Shown piece after piece: positions 5,498-5,561 of a stretch of DNA of 5,561 bases. This DNA comes from Chloroflexota bacterium (GTDB lineage Bacteria > Chloroflexota > Dehalococcoidia > Dehalococcoidales > UBA3254), in the NCBI GenBank assembly GCA_017860765.1, contig JAGDMY010000112.1, positions 1 through 5,561 of the forward strand, in the 5' to 3' direction. Positions within the stretch are counted from its first letter, which is position 1, and every line of letters begins with the position of its first letter. Made by a program: the position numbers and the translations under genes. The notes under the pieces were generated by a model that saw only the letters and a program-made list of their open reading frames with translations, had not been told where the DNA came from and did not search any database.

Positions 5498-5524
5498 ATA
5501 GGATTCATCGAAAGATTGACACAA
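5495..5524 (-). promoter_or_regulatory. Possible promoter of the hydrolase-BKACE-nitroreductase operon
   Basis: On the minus strand TTGTGT (5524-5519) and TATACA (5500-5495) are 18 bases apart. Both are partial SigA matches. Predicted transcription starts near 5488, about 45 bases before the CTG start. No other pair upstream looked better within the window. Confidence 0.38.
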
Positions 5525-5561
5525 CCGACCCTCCCGAGTAGACTAATCTAAGGCGGCTGCA

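Overview
The window looks like an anaerobic or facultative bacterial chromosome of roughly 50% GC with dense operons and strong Shine-Dalgarno sites. The DUF5679 zinc ribbon, DUF4389 membrane protein, lipid-anchored SagB-type nitroreductase and BKACE enzyme together suggest a Dehalococcoidia-like Chloroflexota. A Desulfotomaculum/Pelotomaculum-type Firmicute is the main alternative. This placement rests on remembered family distribution, not on a search.

Left arm (+ strand, 2-2311): a 3-hydroxyacyl-CoA dehydrogenase-family gene cut by the window edge, followed by subunits A and B of a class I (SCOT/AtoDA-type) CoA-transferase. Gaps are 28 and 5 bp, so this is one operon. Middle (2363-2623): a self-contained unit for a 46-residue zinc-ribbon protein, with its own promoter, a strong ribosome site and an intrinsic terminator. 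Right arm (- strand, 5524 down to 2727): a metallo-beta-lactamase-fold hydrolase that appears to start at CTG, a short protein-like reading frame lying between genes, a beta-keto acid cleavage enzyme (BKACE), a lipoprotein SagB-type nitroreductase, and a DUF4389 membrane protein with its own likely promoter. The two arms converge on the region around 2560-2720.

Taken together, the enzymes could form a short catabolic route. A hydroxy acid or hydroxyacyl thioester would be oxidised by the dehydrogenase. The beta-keto acid would be cleaved with acetyl-CoA by BKACE to acetoacetate plus a new acyl-CoA, and acetoacetate would be activated by the CoA-transferase. That link is inference, since the two operons are convergent rather than shared. 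Two sequence details make it worth testing. BKACE has Arg at position 14, where the lysine-fermentation enzyme Kce has Glu. The dehydrogenase has changed residues at three normally conserved active-site positions.

No mobile element, CRISPR array, tRNA or rRNA was seen.
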